DNA of 64,000 nt from Chlamydiae bacterium Ga0074140 (GCA_001464115.1 LNES01000006.1:434001-498000), one strand, 5' to 3'. Shown: positions 41,446 through 51,544, counted from the first letter of the stretch. Made by a program: numbers and translations. Notes: generated by a model not told the origin, from the sequence alone.

Positions 41446-44400
41446 ATGATCGATCATAAGATCCCGGTGAAGGCCAATCGGGTGTTAAATGTTATTTTGG
41501 TTGGAATGCTGCTGATCCTGATTCGGGTCTGGTATCTGGGGGTGATCCAGCATGAGCACCATCTGGAAGCCTCTCGCAAGCCGATGCGGCGGATTCTAAT
41601 CGAAAACGTCGAACGCGCAACGATTCGAGATCGTTTTAATACCCCACTTGCAGTCAATAAAATCCGCTATGACGCCGCCGTCTGCTTCGCACAGATCCGT
41701 CAGATTCCCCATATCGAGTGGAAAAAAGATGAGAAGGGCAAATGGGTACGCCACAACGCCCGTATGGCCTATGTCACCAAGCTCGCAGCGCTTATAGGCG
41801 AAGAACTGAAGATGGATCCCATCTCGATTGAAGATACTATCATGGGAAGAGCATCCCTGTTTCCACACACACCTTTTGTCATTAAAGAGGACATTTCCGA
41901 AAGCGAATACTACCGATTGCGTATGCTCGAAAAAGATTGGGTGGGCATCCAAGCCAAACGCTCCTCTAAGCGCTTCTACCCATTAGGAAAGGTGGCGTGC
42001 GATGTTCTCGGCTACTTAGGACCCATCAGCCAGAGAGAGTATGTTGCCATTGCAAGAGAGATCGAAGAGCTGCAAACCTATCTCGCTGAAAGGGAGGCCG
42101 GCCAATTAATCCCACTTCCATCGGGCTATCAAACACCGCTTGAAGTACGTAAAAGGCTCAAAGATCTCCAAGAGAGAGCCTATACGATCAATGATCAGAT
42201 CGGCAAAAGTGGGGTCGAAGGAAGTTTTGATGCCGAACTGCGAGGAAGTTATGGCAAAAAAATGGTAGAGGTCGACGTCAAAGGCAATTTGATCCGCGAG
42301 CTGCCAGGCGGACGAAAAGCTCGCAGCGGCGATCGCATACTTCTTACCATTTCGGCGGAGCTCCAAGAGTTTGCTGAGAGACTGCTCATTGAACAGGAGC
42401 CGGTACGCGACCGCAAGGACAAGAATGGAGAGGTCAGACTCGATTTCCCCTGGATCAAAGGAGGCGCTATCGTCGCGCTCGACCCCAAAACGGGAGAGGT
42501 TCTTGCTCTCGCCTCTTATCCACGCTTCGATCCCAATGATTTCGTTCCGACGCGCGATCCTGAATTAAAACGAAAAAAGGGAGCAGAGCTTATCCGCTGG
42601 CTTGAAAATGAGAGTTACGCTGGTGAGATCTGGGACGGAAAACGCCCCCTTGAGCGCGAAGTTGCAAAGCAAGGAGCCTCTCCCAAGGATGAGAGTATCC
42701 TTCTTTCATGGGAGCGCTATCTCGAGCTCGTTCTGCCTGAAGAGGGAAGCGTCACCCGCGCTTTTAGCAAAATTGTCGACATCAGAACGGCTATCCGTTT
42801 GCAAGAAGCCTTATACGCGCTTCTCAGTTACTCAGCTCAAGATGATGTCTCTCTCCTCATCAATGCCCTATACGAGAGTGAAGGAAACCATCCCTCAAAT
42901 TTGTCCACTTCCTCGGAGACCTTGGAAGCGATCCGCGTGCGCTGCCAAGAAAAAGGAGAAGAGTATGCAACCCATAAAAAACGGCTCGACTCCTTTCTCG
43001 CTTCGATCTCCTACAACGATGACAAGCTTCTCCTGTTAGACCTTGCCAAGCTGGTCGTGAAAAAGGAGGATTTTTCAGAACACCTTTTAAATCTTGTCGG
43101 GAACCAATCTCTCTCGTTCTATCGGCTGCTTACACAGGCTGCATTCTCGATTGAAGCCACGCTGCAGCCCTATGTGCAAGAGCTCCACCACGATCTCGAT
43201 TTCACCAGCTGGAGAAAATCGCATTTCAAAGAGTTTCTCAAATTAAAAAGACGCGAAGAAAAAGAGGCGAAGCGCTACGCACGCCCCTACACAGACTACC
43301 TGGACCAGCTAGAAAGAACACAGTTCAAAGAGTTCTGGCAAAAAAACCGTTGGCTCTTTGCTTATATCTTCACCACGGGAAAGACGCCAGAGACACTTCC
43401 CTCAAATTTGCAACCCTACATTGCACAAATTCTCGCGCTCTGTCAAAAGTCGCTCCGCCTCCACCCCGCTTGCGATCGACTTAAAAATCTACTCGCAGGA
43501 TGGGAGTTAGGAGATGCGCTGAGCTTTCTCCAATCGATGCACGCCCATCGAGAACTCACTCAACCTCTTTTTGGAACTTATCGAAGTGTGAGAAACAGTG
43601 CCGGAAAACAGCTAGAAAAACATCTTGCCTCCGCGTTCTACCCCTTATGCGGATTCTCCTATGCACGCTCCCAAGCATTTCGGCAATCCTCGCCACAAGG
43701 ATCGGTTTTTAAACTCGTCACTGCATATACCGCCCTGAAAGAGAGATATGAAAGGACCTCGCGAGACTTAAATCCCCTCACACTGGTCGACGACCTCAAG
43801 TGGGATTCCAATCGAAACTCTTCCAAACAGATTCTCGGCTACACCCTCGATGGCCAACCCATCACGCGACTCTACAAAGGGGGCCAACTCCCACGCAGTA
43901 GCCACTCACATATCGGCAAGATCGATCTTGTTGGAGCATTGGAACAGTCTAGCAATATCTATTTCGCTATTCTTGCCGCTGAGCATATCAAAGACCCTGC
44001 AGAACTTACGAAAAGCGCAAAGATGTTTGGTTTTGGAACAAAAACAGGGATCGAACTCCCTGGAGAGACTCTCGGCCATGTCCCCGACGATGTCGCCTTC
44101 AACCGTACAAGCCTCTACTCTTTTGCGATCGGGCAACACTCTCTTGTGGTTACGCCTCTGCAAACAGCGCTCATGGCATCCACAATCGCCAATCATGGCG
44201 TCGCTCTCCGGCCCAAAATCGTTAAAGCTTTTGCCGGAAAAGAGCGCGATATCGACGAGGAGGAGTCCGTTTTTGAAACCTCCTCTTTTCTCTTCCAAGA
44301 AGAGCTAGGGCTCGTCGGCATCTCCTTCCCTCTCTTCGTCGAAACGCAAAAAGAGCCTCTTAAGAACTTTGTTGCAAATACTCCTTCAGAGATAAAGACA

Positions 44401-44814
44401 ACGCTCGATCTACCCGACCCTGTCCGCAATCTCATCCTCGAGGGCATGTACAAAGCGATCTCCGGTCCGCGAGGAACCGCGCGCGCCGCGGGGATCTCCG
44501 CACTCCTCGCAAATCCCAAACTCATGCGCGACTTTCTCGACGTACAAAAACATGCCGTTGGGAAAACCGGAACCGCAGAAATTCTCTACAAACACTCTCT
44601 CGATCGAGAGTCTGAAGCACGGAAAGTAACCCATGTCTGGTTTGCGGGCATCTCCTTTGAAGACAGCCCGGGCAAGGAAAAGTGGCAAGATCCCGAACTC
44701 GTCGTGGCTGTTCTCCTCCGCTTCGGAGAGCGCGGAGGAAAAGAGGCCGCACCCCTCGCCATGCAAATGATCAAAAAGTGGCGCGAGATCAAAAAGGCTC
44801 ACCAACAGGAGTAG
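41446..44814 (+). CDS. pbp2: Penicillin-binding protein 2 (transpeptidase), large chlamydial form
   Basis: A 1122-aa class B penicillin-binding protein. One N-terminal membrane helix (about residues 15-33) leads into the pedestal domain (RRILIENVERATIRDRFNTPLAVN, then GSFDAELRG). GGAIVALDPKTGEVLALASYPRFDPNDF is the usual run-up to the transpeptidase domain. An insert of roughly 370 charged, helical residues follows before the catalytic S753-V-F-K, then S835-S-N837 and K1040-T-G. Ordinary PBP2 is about 630 aa. The insert is, as I recall, also found in other chlamydial PBP2 proteins. Peptidoglycan in chlamydiae is confined to the division ring. Synteny with CT682. Confidence 0.94.
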   Translation: MIDHKIPVKANRVLNVILVGMLLILIRVWYLGVIQHEHHLEASRKPMRRILIENVERATIRDRFNTPLAVNKIRYDAAVCFAQIRQIPHIEWKKDEKGKWVRHNARMAYVTKLAALIGEELKMDPISIEDTIMGRASLFPHTPFVIKEDISESEYYRLRMLEKDWVGIQAKRSSKRFYPLGKVACDVLGYLGPISQREYVAIAREIEELQTYLAEREAGQLIPLPSGYQTPLEVRKRLKDLQERAYTINDQIGKSGVEGSFDAELRGSYGKKMVEVDVKGNLIRELPGGRKARSGDRILLTISAELQEFAERLLIEQEPVRDRKDKNGEVRLDFPWIKGGAIVALDPKTGEVLALASYPRFDPNDFVPTRDPELKRKKGAELIRWLENESYAGEIWDGKRPLEREVAKQGASPKDESILLSWERYLELVLPEEGSVTRAFSKIVDIRTAIRLQEALYALLSYSAQDDVSLLINALYESEGNHPSNLSTSSETLEAIRVRCQEKGEEYATHKKRLDSFLASISYNDDKLLLLDLAKLVVKKEDFSEHLLNLVGNQSLSFYRLLTQAAFSIEATLQPYVQELHHDLDFTSWRKSHFKEFLKLKRREEKEAKRYARPYTDYLDQLERTQFKEFWQKNRWLFAYIFTTGKTPETLPSNLQPYIAQILALCQKSLRLHPACDRLKNLLAGWELGDALSFLQSMHAHRELTQPLFGTYRSVRNSAGKQLEKHLASAFYPLCGFSYARSQAFRQSSPQGSVFKLVTAYTALKERYERTSRDLNPLTLVDDLKWDSNRNSSKQILGYTLDGQPITRLYKGGQLPRSSHSHIGKIDLVGALEQSSNIYFAILAAEHIKDPAELTKSAKMFGFGTKTGIELPGETLGHVPDDVAFNRTSLYSFAIGQHSLVVTPLQTALMASTIANHGVALRPKIVKAFAGKERDIDEEESVFETSSFLFQEELGLVGISFPLFVETQKEPLKNFVANTPSEIKTTLDLPDPVRNLILEGMYKAISGPRGTARAAGISALLANPKLMRDFLDVQKHAVGKTGTAEILYKHSLDRESEARKVTHVWFAGISFEDSPGKEKWQDPELVVAVLLRFGERGGKEAAPLAMQMIKKWREIKKAHQQE

Positions 44815-44906
44815 TAGTAGACAGAAGAAAACTAGCGACAGGTTTCTTGTGTCGGATTGCTTTCTCCTAACCCCACCATTTGCTCAGGGTTTCACATTGA
44901 TTGCTA

Positions 44907-44941
44907 AAGCTGCTACCTCTCGAGGGGAGAGGTAGCAGCTT
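44907..44941. terminator. Bidirectional hairpin between pbp2 and the convergent Cys-rich gene
   Basis: A perfect 15-bp stem (AAGCTGCTACCTCTC, 44907-44921, with its complement 44927-44941) and a 5-nt loop lie between two convergent genes. There is no proper T-run on either strand, so it may act as a mRNA-end stabiliser rather than an intrinsic terminator. Confidence 0.6.
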
Positions 44942-44946
44942 AGATG

Positions 44947-45828
44947 TTAATAATAAACAACCCGAGGCGCCTTCATGAAAGCATCGAGTCGCTGATACGC
45001 TGCTGAGTAGTCTTGGTTTGAGGAATCCCACTCTGTAGCGAGCTTCAGGTTAGTTAATCGAGCTGCCAAGTCATATCGAGAAGCATTTGTCTCTCCGTCA
45101 CTCCCTTCAAAACAGCAATCAGAATAACATTGGGCAGATGCAGCTTTTTCATTCTCTTGAATTTTCGTTCCATCACCGCAACCTGGTGGCGCCATATGTT
45201 CACCGATGCCATAAAATCGAGCTTTTTGATGGTATGCCCACCCTAAATCTCTTCGAACTTGATCAGGAACAACGGCTTTGTTTGTACCCATCGAAATATT
45301 GTGTTTTTTCTCGATAGCCTGAATGTATTGATCCAATAGAGAGAGGCCTCCGTCTATATGCGAGCGAAAGGCTTCATTGGTCACCCAGTGGGAGCTCTTG
45401 ATAGCCGATACACACAGGAAACAGCCAATAATTGGCAATACACAAGCAATGGGGCTGCAACAACTAATCGTCTGTCTCTTATCTTGTCTGACGAGCTTTG
45501 CCGCCCTAGCTGAGGAATAATAAGCATGAACCAGGTCTCGTGTATTTGCGTCACTTTTTGGTAAACCCTCACACAGGCCTTTTGCCTCTACATAGAAAAG
45601 ATAAGCAGCATAGTAATCTTTTCTGTTCCACGCACCGTCACCTTTTTCTATGCTCTCTTTAGCGCCTGGAGCATCTTGTTTTTTTGCGTCATAAGATCCT
45701 GATCCTCCCTGTGCCTGAAATACAGCATCGACTTTAGCTGTTGTTGGCTGAGTGGCACCCATCGAAGAGTAGTCTACCTTCGAATTGCTGATATCATTAG
45801 GACTTGTACCGAGAACAACTAGGGACAT
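44947..45828 (-). CDS. Unrecognised Cys-rich protein with short hydrophobic hairpin and TPR-like helices
   Basis: A 293-aa protein I do not recognise. The N terminus (1-50) is serine/threonine/glutamine-rich and unstructured, as in many type III secretion substrates. Residues 58-115 form a helical repeat resembling one TPR unit (GDGAWNRKDYYAAYLFYVEA). Residues 121-144 are a hydrophobic, cysteine-rich hairpin (four of the Cys residues in CC, C, C), and the remainder is helical with a CC..G stretch at about 240. AGGAGG lies 8 nt before the ATG. Convergent with pbp2. The short two-lobed hydrophobic stretch recalls inclusion-membrane proteins; this is inference only. Confidence 0.72.
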   Translation of the reverse strand: MSLVVLGTSPNDISNSKVDYSSMGATQPTTAKVDAVFQAQGGSGSYDAKKQDAPGAKESIEKGDGAWNRKDYYAAYLFYVEAKGLCEGLPKSDANTRDLVHAYYSSARAAKLVRQDKRQTISCCSPIACVLPIIGCFLCVSAIKSSHWVTNEAFRSHIDGGLSLLDQYIQAIEKKHNISMGTNKAVVPDQVRRDLGWAYHQKARFYGIGEHMAPPGCGDGTKIQENEKAASAQCYSDCCFEGSDGETNASRYDLAARLTNLKLATEWDSSNQDYSAAYQRLDAFMKAPRVVYY

Positions 45829-45984
45829 AGCGTTTCCTCCTGTGGGAAAAATTGATAAGAAAATATTAAGTATTCGTTAATTTTTTTTCAAGTTTCTTCG
45901 AGTGCCATTAAAACCCGTGTGGAAAAAGCTCAGTGACGGTAACGCACTCGGTAACGTTCACCAGTTCTTCTGCAAATTACTTTG

Positions 45985-46938
45985 TTAGATGGAGCTTAGA
46001 GATTCGAAGTAGCGAATGGTTGCTATGAGCCCTTCATGCAACCCAACCTTCGGCTGCCAGCCGAGCTGCGTTTTAGCGAGCGTGATATCGGGCTTTCTCT
46101 GCTTGGGATCGTCGCTGGGCAGCGGTTTGAAGATAAGCTGCGAACGCGATCCCGTGAGTTTCAGGACCTCTTTTGCGAGGTCGAGGATCGAAAACTCGAC
46201 TGGATTACCGAGATTGATAGGTCCTGTGATGGAGAAGTCGACGCGCATAAATTTTATGATCGCGTCGATCAGATCATCTACGTAGCAGAACGAGCGCGTC
46301 TGCTTTCCCTCTCCATAGATCGTGATCGGCTCTCCTTTCAGCGCTTGGACGATGAAATTCGAGACAACTCTGCCATCGTTGGGATGCATGCGGGGACCAT
46401 AAGTGTTGAAGATGCGTGCCACCTTGATCGGAACGCGATACTGCCTGAAGTAGTCAAAAAAGAGCGTTTCAGCGCACCGTTTGCCCTCATCGTAGCAGGA
46501 GCGAAAGCCGATTGGATTGACATTACCCCAGTAGCTCTCTTTTTGGGGATGCTCAAGAGGATCGCCGTAGATTTCGCTTGTGGAAGCTTGGAAAATTTTT
46601 GCATTTTTACGCTGTGCAAGAGCAAGCATCTGCATCGCACCAAGCACGTTTGTGCGGATCGTCTGCACAGGATCATGTTGATAGTGGATGGGAGAGGCGG
46701 GGCAGGCGAGATTGTAGATCTCATCCACTTCAAGATCCAGAGGTTGGCACACATCTCCTTCGCGCATTTCGAAGTGCGGATTTTTAAGAAGGGTAGAGAG
46801 ATTCTCTCTAGTTCCAGTAAAAAAATTATCGAGGCAGATAACAGATGATCCTTCTCGAATTAATCTCTCGCAGAGATGCGATCCTAAAAATCCCGCTCCA
46901 CCTGTGACTAGTATTCTCCTCACGTCATCTCCATACAA
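45985..46938 (-). CDS. UDP-glucuronate decarboxylase (UDP-xylose synthase) family
   Basis: A 317-aa extended SDR enzyme. [10 protein letters not shown] binds [29 protein letters not shown], the [14 protein letters not shown] segment and YDEGKRCAE (catalytic Tyr-x-x-x-Lys) are highly specific for UXS, which makes UDP-xylose from UDP-glucuronate. [16 protein letters not shown] is the matching substrate loop. It is the last gene of the cluster, overlapping the Wzc-like gene by 19 nt. With the UDP-glucuronate 4-epimerase nearby, it points to xylose- and galacturonate-containing glycans. Confidence 0.9.
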   Translation of the reverse strand: MYGDDVRRILVTGGAGFLGSHLCERLIREGSSVICLDNFFTGTRENLSTLLKNPHFEMREGDVCQPLDLEVDEIYNLACPASPIHYQHDPVQTIRTNVLGAMQMLALAQRKNAKIFQASTSEIYGDPLEHPQKESYWGNVNPIGFRSCYDEGKRCAETLFFDYFRQYRVPIKVARIFNTYGPRMHPNDGRVVSNFIVQALKGEPITIYGEGKQTRSFCYVDDLIDAIIKFMRVDFSITGPINLGNPVEFSILDLAKEVLKLTGSRSQLIFKPLPSDDPKQRKPDITLAKTQLGWQPKVGLHEGLIATIRYFESLSSI

Positions 46939-49466
46939 ACAACAGAAAATTCACGGTTTTCTCTCTCGTCACTCCACTTCTTGTAAGGAAGAAGATCTGC
47001 TGCCTTCTCATCAAGACTTGAGACGACAATCGCATCCGCATACTTAAAAAAGATATGAGCATCTACAAATGCCGGCCGTGCCGTTGAGTAGATCAAAACT
47101 AGATCATACTCCTGCTTGAACTTTTCAAGTAGAGTTACAAAGCTTGCTCTACCCAGTAACTCGGGTGCATGTCTTGAAGTTCCTCCGGCTGGAATGAAAT
47201 CAAATCCCCTTTTTCTTTCAGGAACAATTTGGGTAATGTTGCCTTCAAGATAGGGCCACAATCCAGATGTTTCATGCGCAGATACTGTCTTATCAAATGC
47301 CGCCTGGATGAGAACCACGCGCTTCTCTTGTAAGGCAAATAATTCCGCTAAATTTGATGAGTAATCCGGAAGCTTTCCTCCCACCAGCACTACACACATG
47401 CCTTTCTTTTCTTGAGATAAGATCCATTGCTGGATCCCACGTAGCGTTTGGAGATCGCTCGCATTGATCTCTTTTAAAGGGGCATGACAATAGTCTGAGA
47501 AAGAACCCGGGCTCTGCAACCCATAAAACTTTAAGCTCTCGAAAGAGAGGGGAAAGCCGGAGACAAGTCCCTGCGCAAGATAGACGAGAAAGAGAAGAGA
47601 TGCTCCCAACACACCCCCTCCTACGGAGAAGAGGAGCAAAAATGAGGGGACGGGAACAAGAGGAGCTGTTGCAAGATCAATCGGTTTGGAATCGACGTGG
47701 AAAAGGTTGTGTGTGAGGTTTTTGGATTCGACCACCTTACTGATCCCCTCAATGATCCCCATGCTGAGCTCTTTCGTAAACTGCAGGTGGCTCTCCCGCT
47801 TCCATTTCTCAGGAAGACCTTCCATTTTGGCCGTGAGCTCTTTGAGCTTTTCCTGAATGAGGCTCTTCTCTTTTTTGATCAGATCCAAACAGATCGTTTG
47901 CAGAGAGAGGAGTTTCTCTTCCACCAGTCGGGCACGCACCTTTTCGAGTTCTACCGTCTGTTCCATGTGATGCGCAAGAAATGCCTTCTCTGTTCCGAGC
48001 GCCTCTTTCAAACGCACGATCTCTTTTGTACTGTGATTCTTCTCATCGCGCAGCTGCAAGGAGATCTCGGCAGCTTTCTGCACCATCGCCTGACCAACTG
48101 CATCGTGCAGAACTCCTCCCAAAGAACTAATCTCAAAGGCAGGTGCGTGAATCTGGTCACGAAAATAGATCAGCTGCCTCATTGTGCTTTGAATCTCATC
48201 GAGCTCTTTTTGATAGGAGGCGTATAACGTCTGCGCTGTTGTGAGCGTGATCCCTTCTGTTTCAGCAATCTCCTCCGGGACTCTCTTCTGCTCTCGATGC
48301 ACAATGGGTACGGTGACCACTCCTTCTTCCAGCTTTAAATCCGCAAGTCGCCTTTGAAATTTTTTCTCGATATTCTGGTGAGGTGCACTCTTTGCAAGCT
48401 GCGCTTTTTTTGAAGAGATCTCCCTCTCTTCATTTGCTGCAAGATCTCGTCTCTTTTCCAGCCGTCGCTCCTCCATCTCCAGATCAAAAAGACGCGTGGT
48501 ATACGCCTCTTTGGGAACGGCAAGCATTTCAACCTCTTCTTTAAGACCGATAAATCCGCTCTCTCCCAAATTCTCTTTTAGGTAAACAGCTTGATCCTGA
48601 AGTACTCTATCCAATTTGTCCGAGAGCTCGCTCTGCCGTCTTTCTAAGTAGGCAAGTTGGGCGTCGGAGAGCTCTTCGTTCTCCTGCTTTAAGTAGCTCT
48701 GGTACGCGGACATCATCTCATTGATAAAAAGAGGTGCGATATGGCGATCAGGGTGCGCATAAAAAAGTCGCAGGAGATTTTTATCCTGCTTGTGAGGCTT
48801 CACTTGAAAACGGCTGAGATGGTGTCTAACAGTGGGAATCCAGGGTGCAATCGAAAGTGGGTAGAGCTTTTTCTGTGAAAGATTTTCGGGAGCTTGATGA
48901 AGCGTGAAAGAGATTTTTCCATGCCGAAAAGGCTGACCGATTGCACCTTTGCCGAGCGGCAGCTTTTTCGCGTCGAGAAGTTCGAATCCCCCCTGCCCAT
49001 GAAAACGCAAAAAAAGGGTAAGCCCCTTCTCCCCATCGTAAAAAAGATCTCTGAAAACAAAGTTTTGCGTCTCACCCTGCGAAAAACCGATCTCGGTGGA
49101 AAGGTTTCTCCAAAAGTTGGAAATATTGCGGACTAAAAAATTGCTCCCACCAACTTTTGCTTGCATGCCTAATTTTTCTACTACCATCCGCCCAAGACGC
49201 TGGGAAAACATGAGCGATGCGGCTCCCCGGTCTTGCTCTGATAACATCACGACGTTGAGCAGGTTTCGCAGCTTTCCCACATTTTCATCGCTACCTTGTG
49301 ACTGCCTGAACGTGGCTGTCGCCTGAAACCGTGGCTCTTTGAAAGAGAGGTAAAGAAAGACGAGAAGAGCCGAAAAAAGAGCCGCTCGCTTGAACGCGCC
49401 TTTGTGACTAAAAAAAATCCGTTTCAAATCACCCAGGGTAAATAAGATCTCCGACGATAGGTTCAT
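46920..49466 (-). CDS. Wzc/GumC-like polysaccharide co-polymerase with degenerate BY-kinase domain
   Basis: An 848-aa inner-membrane protein. A membrane helix at about 28-42, a large periplasmic Wzz-type domain with long coiled coils (about 260-560) and a second helix near 630-655 ([23 protein letters not shown]) precede a cytoplasmic domain. That domain resembles a bacterial tyrosine kinase, but the Walker A loop at 696 reads [10 protein letters not shown] without GK-S/T, Walker A' reads VLIYSTA where VIIDTPP is usual, and there is no C-terminal tyrosine cluster. It may therefore control chain length without kinase activity. Starts 4 nt into the Wza-like gene's stop region. Confidence 0.85.
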   Translation of the reverse strand: MNLSSEILFTLGDLKRIFFSHKGAFKRAALFSALLVFLYLSFKEPRFQATATFRQSQGSDENVGKLRNLLNVVMLSEQDRGAASLMFSQRLGRMVVEKLGMQAKVGGSNFLVRNISNFWRNLSTEIGFSQGETQNFVFRDLFYDGEKGLTLFLRFHGQGGFELLDAKKLPLGKGAIGQPFRHGKISFTLHQAPENLSQKKLYPLSIAPWIPTVRHHLSRFQVKPHKQDKNLLRLFYAHPDRHIAPLFINEMMSAYQSYLKQENEELSDAQLAYLERRQSELSDKLDRVLQDQAVYLKENLGESGFIGLKEEVEMLAVPKEAYTTRLFDLEMEERRLEKRRDLAANEEREISSKKAQLAKSAPHQNIEKKFQRRLADLKLEEGVVTVPIVHREQKRVPEEIAETEGITLTTAQTLYASYQKELDEIQSTMRQLIYFRDQIHAPAFEISSLGGVLHDAVGQAMVQKAAEISLQLRDEKNHSTKEIVRLKEALGTEKAFLAHHMEQTVELEKVRARLVEEKLLSLQTICLDLIKKEKSLIQEKLKELTAKMEGLPEKWKRESHLQFTKELSMGIIEGISKVVESKNLTHNLFHVDSKPIDLATAPLVPVPSFLLLFSVGGGVLGASLLFLVYLAQGLVSGFPLSFESLKFYGLQSPGSFSDYCHAPLKEINASDLQTLRGIQQWILSQEKKGMCVVLVGGKLPDYSSNLAELFALQEKRVVLIQAAFDKTVSAHETSGLWPYLEGNITQIVPERKRGFDFIPAGGTSRHAPELLGRASFVTLLEKFKQEYDLVLIYSTARPAFVDAHIFFKYADAIVVSSLDEKAADLLPYKKWSDERENREFSVVCMEMT

Positions 49467-50515
49467 TGCACGTTGACTCCTACCGTCTTGATCCCCTTCG
49501 TTACGAGGTCAAAGCCGATGAGTGTGGGGAGAATCTGCGAAACAAAACGATTCCACTCTGTGAGCGGAGTTGCCGCTACGTAGACAATATCGCCGGGGAT
49601 GAGCAGCATGCTGTCGCTCGGCAAATGGATCACATGACGCCAATTCAACGTGTAGATCTTCGGCTGCAAAATATTTCCACGAATCACCTGGATGTAGCCC
49701 TTATCACCCGTGTAAGGAATGCCTCCTGCCTCTGCGATCGCTTGTCTAAGCGTCATGAAACCATTTGGCAGATCCACAACTCGTTCTTTCCCCACCTCAC
49801 CCAGAACCATCAGAGAAGCTGCAGACGCATCCGCAATGTAGATCTTATCGCCCCCGCGCATAACGATGTTCTGCGACATGTCTCCCTCTTTCATGAGCTT
49901 GTAAAAGTCGACGGGCATGAGCAGATTGTCTCGGACCATATAGCTCTTAAAAAAATTTGCCTGCGGAGGAACTTTAGCAATCGAAAGGGTCTCAAAGAGG
50001 CGCATTCTTCCATCCACAGGAATGTTGGGCACCTGAACAAGTCCTGCCAGTTCGACCTTGCGTTGGATGCGATCACGATAGGCAAGGAATACCTCAATAT
50101 CCCGGATCTGGTCCTGATACTTTTTCTGAATCTTCTCGCGCGCCGCCTCTAGCGTGAGCCCTGCAACTTCGATCGCCTCTAGATCCGGAAGCACCACTTT
50201 TCCATTCGTCACACGGTAGCCGATCTGAGCTCCAATTTTCTGGACGGCCTCGCTAATATCCGTGCGGGTAGGATGATAGATGGCGATCTGAAGAATATCC
50301 CCCTCCTGAATCACATCGTGGTACTCTTCGAGATGTTGAGGTGCAAGAGATCCCAAATCTTTTCCCGACATCTGTAAAACGGAAAATTTCCCTTCTCGAA
50401 TTTTATAGGAGTCCATCACGAACTCATCAGCGCCTAAAACATCGGAACCGCGATAGGGCGGGTTGGAGCAGCCGAAGAGAGCGAGAAGAGGAAATAGGAG
50501 GAGAAGAGCTCGCAT
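49463..50515 (-). CDS. Wza-like polysaccharide export lipoprotein
   Basis: A protein of about 350 aa starting at ATG 50515, with a lipoprotein signal (lipobox LFGC). An upstream in-frame ATG (50632) would bury the signal and is unlikely. The Poly_export domain (IQEGDILQIAIYHP, then KVVLPDLEAIEVAGLTLEAAREKIQKKY) is followed by two SLBB domains (VELAGLVQVPNIP; VLGEVGKERVVDLPNGFMTLRQAIAEAGGI) and a C-terminal segment. This is the outer-membrane channel through which capsule or exopolysaccharide leaves. It overlaps the Wzc-like gene by 4 nt and diverges from the epimerase gene. Confidence 0.9.
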   Translation of the reverse strand: MRALLLLFPLLALFGCSNPPYRGSDVLGADEFVMDSYKIREGKFSVLQMSGKDLGSLAPQHLEEYHDVIQEGDILQIAIYHPTRTDISEAVQKIGAQIGYRVTNGKVVLPDLEAIEVAGLTLEAAREKIQKKYQDQIRDIEVFLAYRDRIQRKVELAGLVQVPNIPVDGRMRLFETLSIAKVPPQANFFKSYMVRDNLLMPVDFYKLMKEGDMSQNIVMRGGDKIYIADASAASLMVLGEVGKERVVDLPNGFMTLRQAIAEAGGIPYTGDKGYIQVIRGNILQPKIYTLNWRHVIHLPSDSMLLIPGDIVYVAATPLTEWNRFVSQILPTLIGFDLVTKGIKTVGVNVQ

Positions 50516-50578
50516 ATAATCGAACGTTTTTGTAAAAGAATAGGAACATCTGTATCCGATTCGAGGCTTTTTGAGCAA

Positions 50579-51541
50579 ATGGTTAGTAAACGCATCTTTA
50601 TTACAGGCATCGCGGGCTTCATCGGCTTCCATCTCGCGCTATTCCTGAAAAAAAGAGGCGATTTTGTCACCGGCTGCGACAACTTTAACTCCTACTACGA
50701 CCCCGAGCTAAAGCGAGAACGGGCCCGCATCCTGAGAGAGGAGGGAATCTCCTTTTCTGAAACCGACATCTGCCAAACAGCTTTTTTGCAAACCGCCCTC
50801 GTTGAGAATGAGATCACCCATCTCGTCCATCTCGCAGCGCAGGCCGGTGTGCGCCACTCGATCAAACACCCCGAGCCCTATGTACACAGCAACCTCGAGG
50901 GCTTTGTGAAGGTGATGGAAGCCCTTCGCGCGGCGCCTAAGGTGAAGTGCGTTTATGCCTCCTCCTCATCCGTCTATGGTCTCAACACAAAAATCCCCTT
51001 CTCCGAAACCGATCCCACCGATTCCCCAGCAAATCTTTACGGAGCCACCAAAAAATCGAACGAGCTCATCGCCCACGCTTATCATCATCTCTATGGAATT
51101 CCTTTGACAGGTCTGCGCTTTTTTACGGTCTACGGACCGTGGGGAAGGCCCGATATGGCCTATTTTTCCTTCACGCGTGCCATTTTGGCGGGCGAAAAGA
51201 TTCAGGTATATAACAACGGGAAGATGCGCAGAGATTTTACCTATATCGACGACATCATCCAAGGAACTGTCGCAGCCATTGATCTTGGAGCGGCTTCTGA
51301 AATTTTTAACCTCGGCAATAATCACCCCGAGGATCTTCTCACCTTGATCTCCCTCATCGAAGAGCATACGAAAAAGAGGGCTAAGATCGAGCTTCTCCCT
51401 ATGCAACCCGGCGAAGTCGAAACGACGTTTGCAGACATCGCGAAGAGTCAGAAGATGTTAAAGTTCGCACCAAAAACGGGATTGAAGGAAGGGATGGGGA
51501 AGTTTGTGGAGTGGTATCTCGAAGAGAGAAAAAAGAGCTAA
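50579..51541 (+). CDS. UDP-glucuronate 4-epimerase family
   Basis: A 320-aa SDR enzyme interconverting UDP-glucuronate and UDP-galacturonate. The N-terminal FITGIAGFIGFHLALFLKKRGDFVTGCDNFNSYYD, AAQAGVRHSI, SSSSVYGLNTKIPFSETD, YGATKKSNE (catalytic Tyr-Lys) and RFFTVYGPWGRPDMAYFSFTRAI are all typical of CapI/LpsL epimerases. It diverges from the Wza-like gene and is followed by a strong terminator. Together with UXS it implies a UDP-glucuronate pool; a UDP-glucose dehydrogenase is not in the window. Confidence 0.92.
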   Translation: MVSKRIFITGIAGFIGFHLALFLKKRGDFVTGCDNFNSYYDPELKRERARILREEGISFSETDICQTAFLQTALVENEITHLVHLAAQAGVRHSIKHPEPYVHSNLEGFVKVMEALRAAPKVKCVYASSSSVYGLNTKIPFSETDPTDSPANLYGATKKSNELIAHAYHHLYGIPLTGLRFFTVYGPWGRPDMAYFSFTRAILAGEKIQVYNNGKMRRDFTYIDDIIQGTVAAIDLGAASEIFNLGNNHPEDLLTLISLIEEHTKKRAKIELLPMQPGEVETTFADIAKSQKMLKFAPKTGLKEGMGKFVEWYLEERKKS

Positions 51542-51544
51542 AAG

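Noticed and set aside
46036..46848. 270-aa plus-strand frame antisense to the UDP-glucuronate decarboxylase gene
   Set aside because: It mirrors a clearly homologous gene; its sequence has no recognisable motif and it exists because of codon bias on the opposite strand.
47697..48227. 176-aa plus frame antisense to the Wzc-like gene
   Set aside because: Shadow of a long coiled-coil gene; no start signal.
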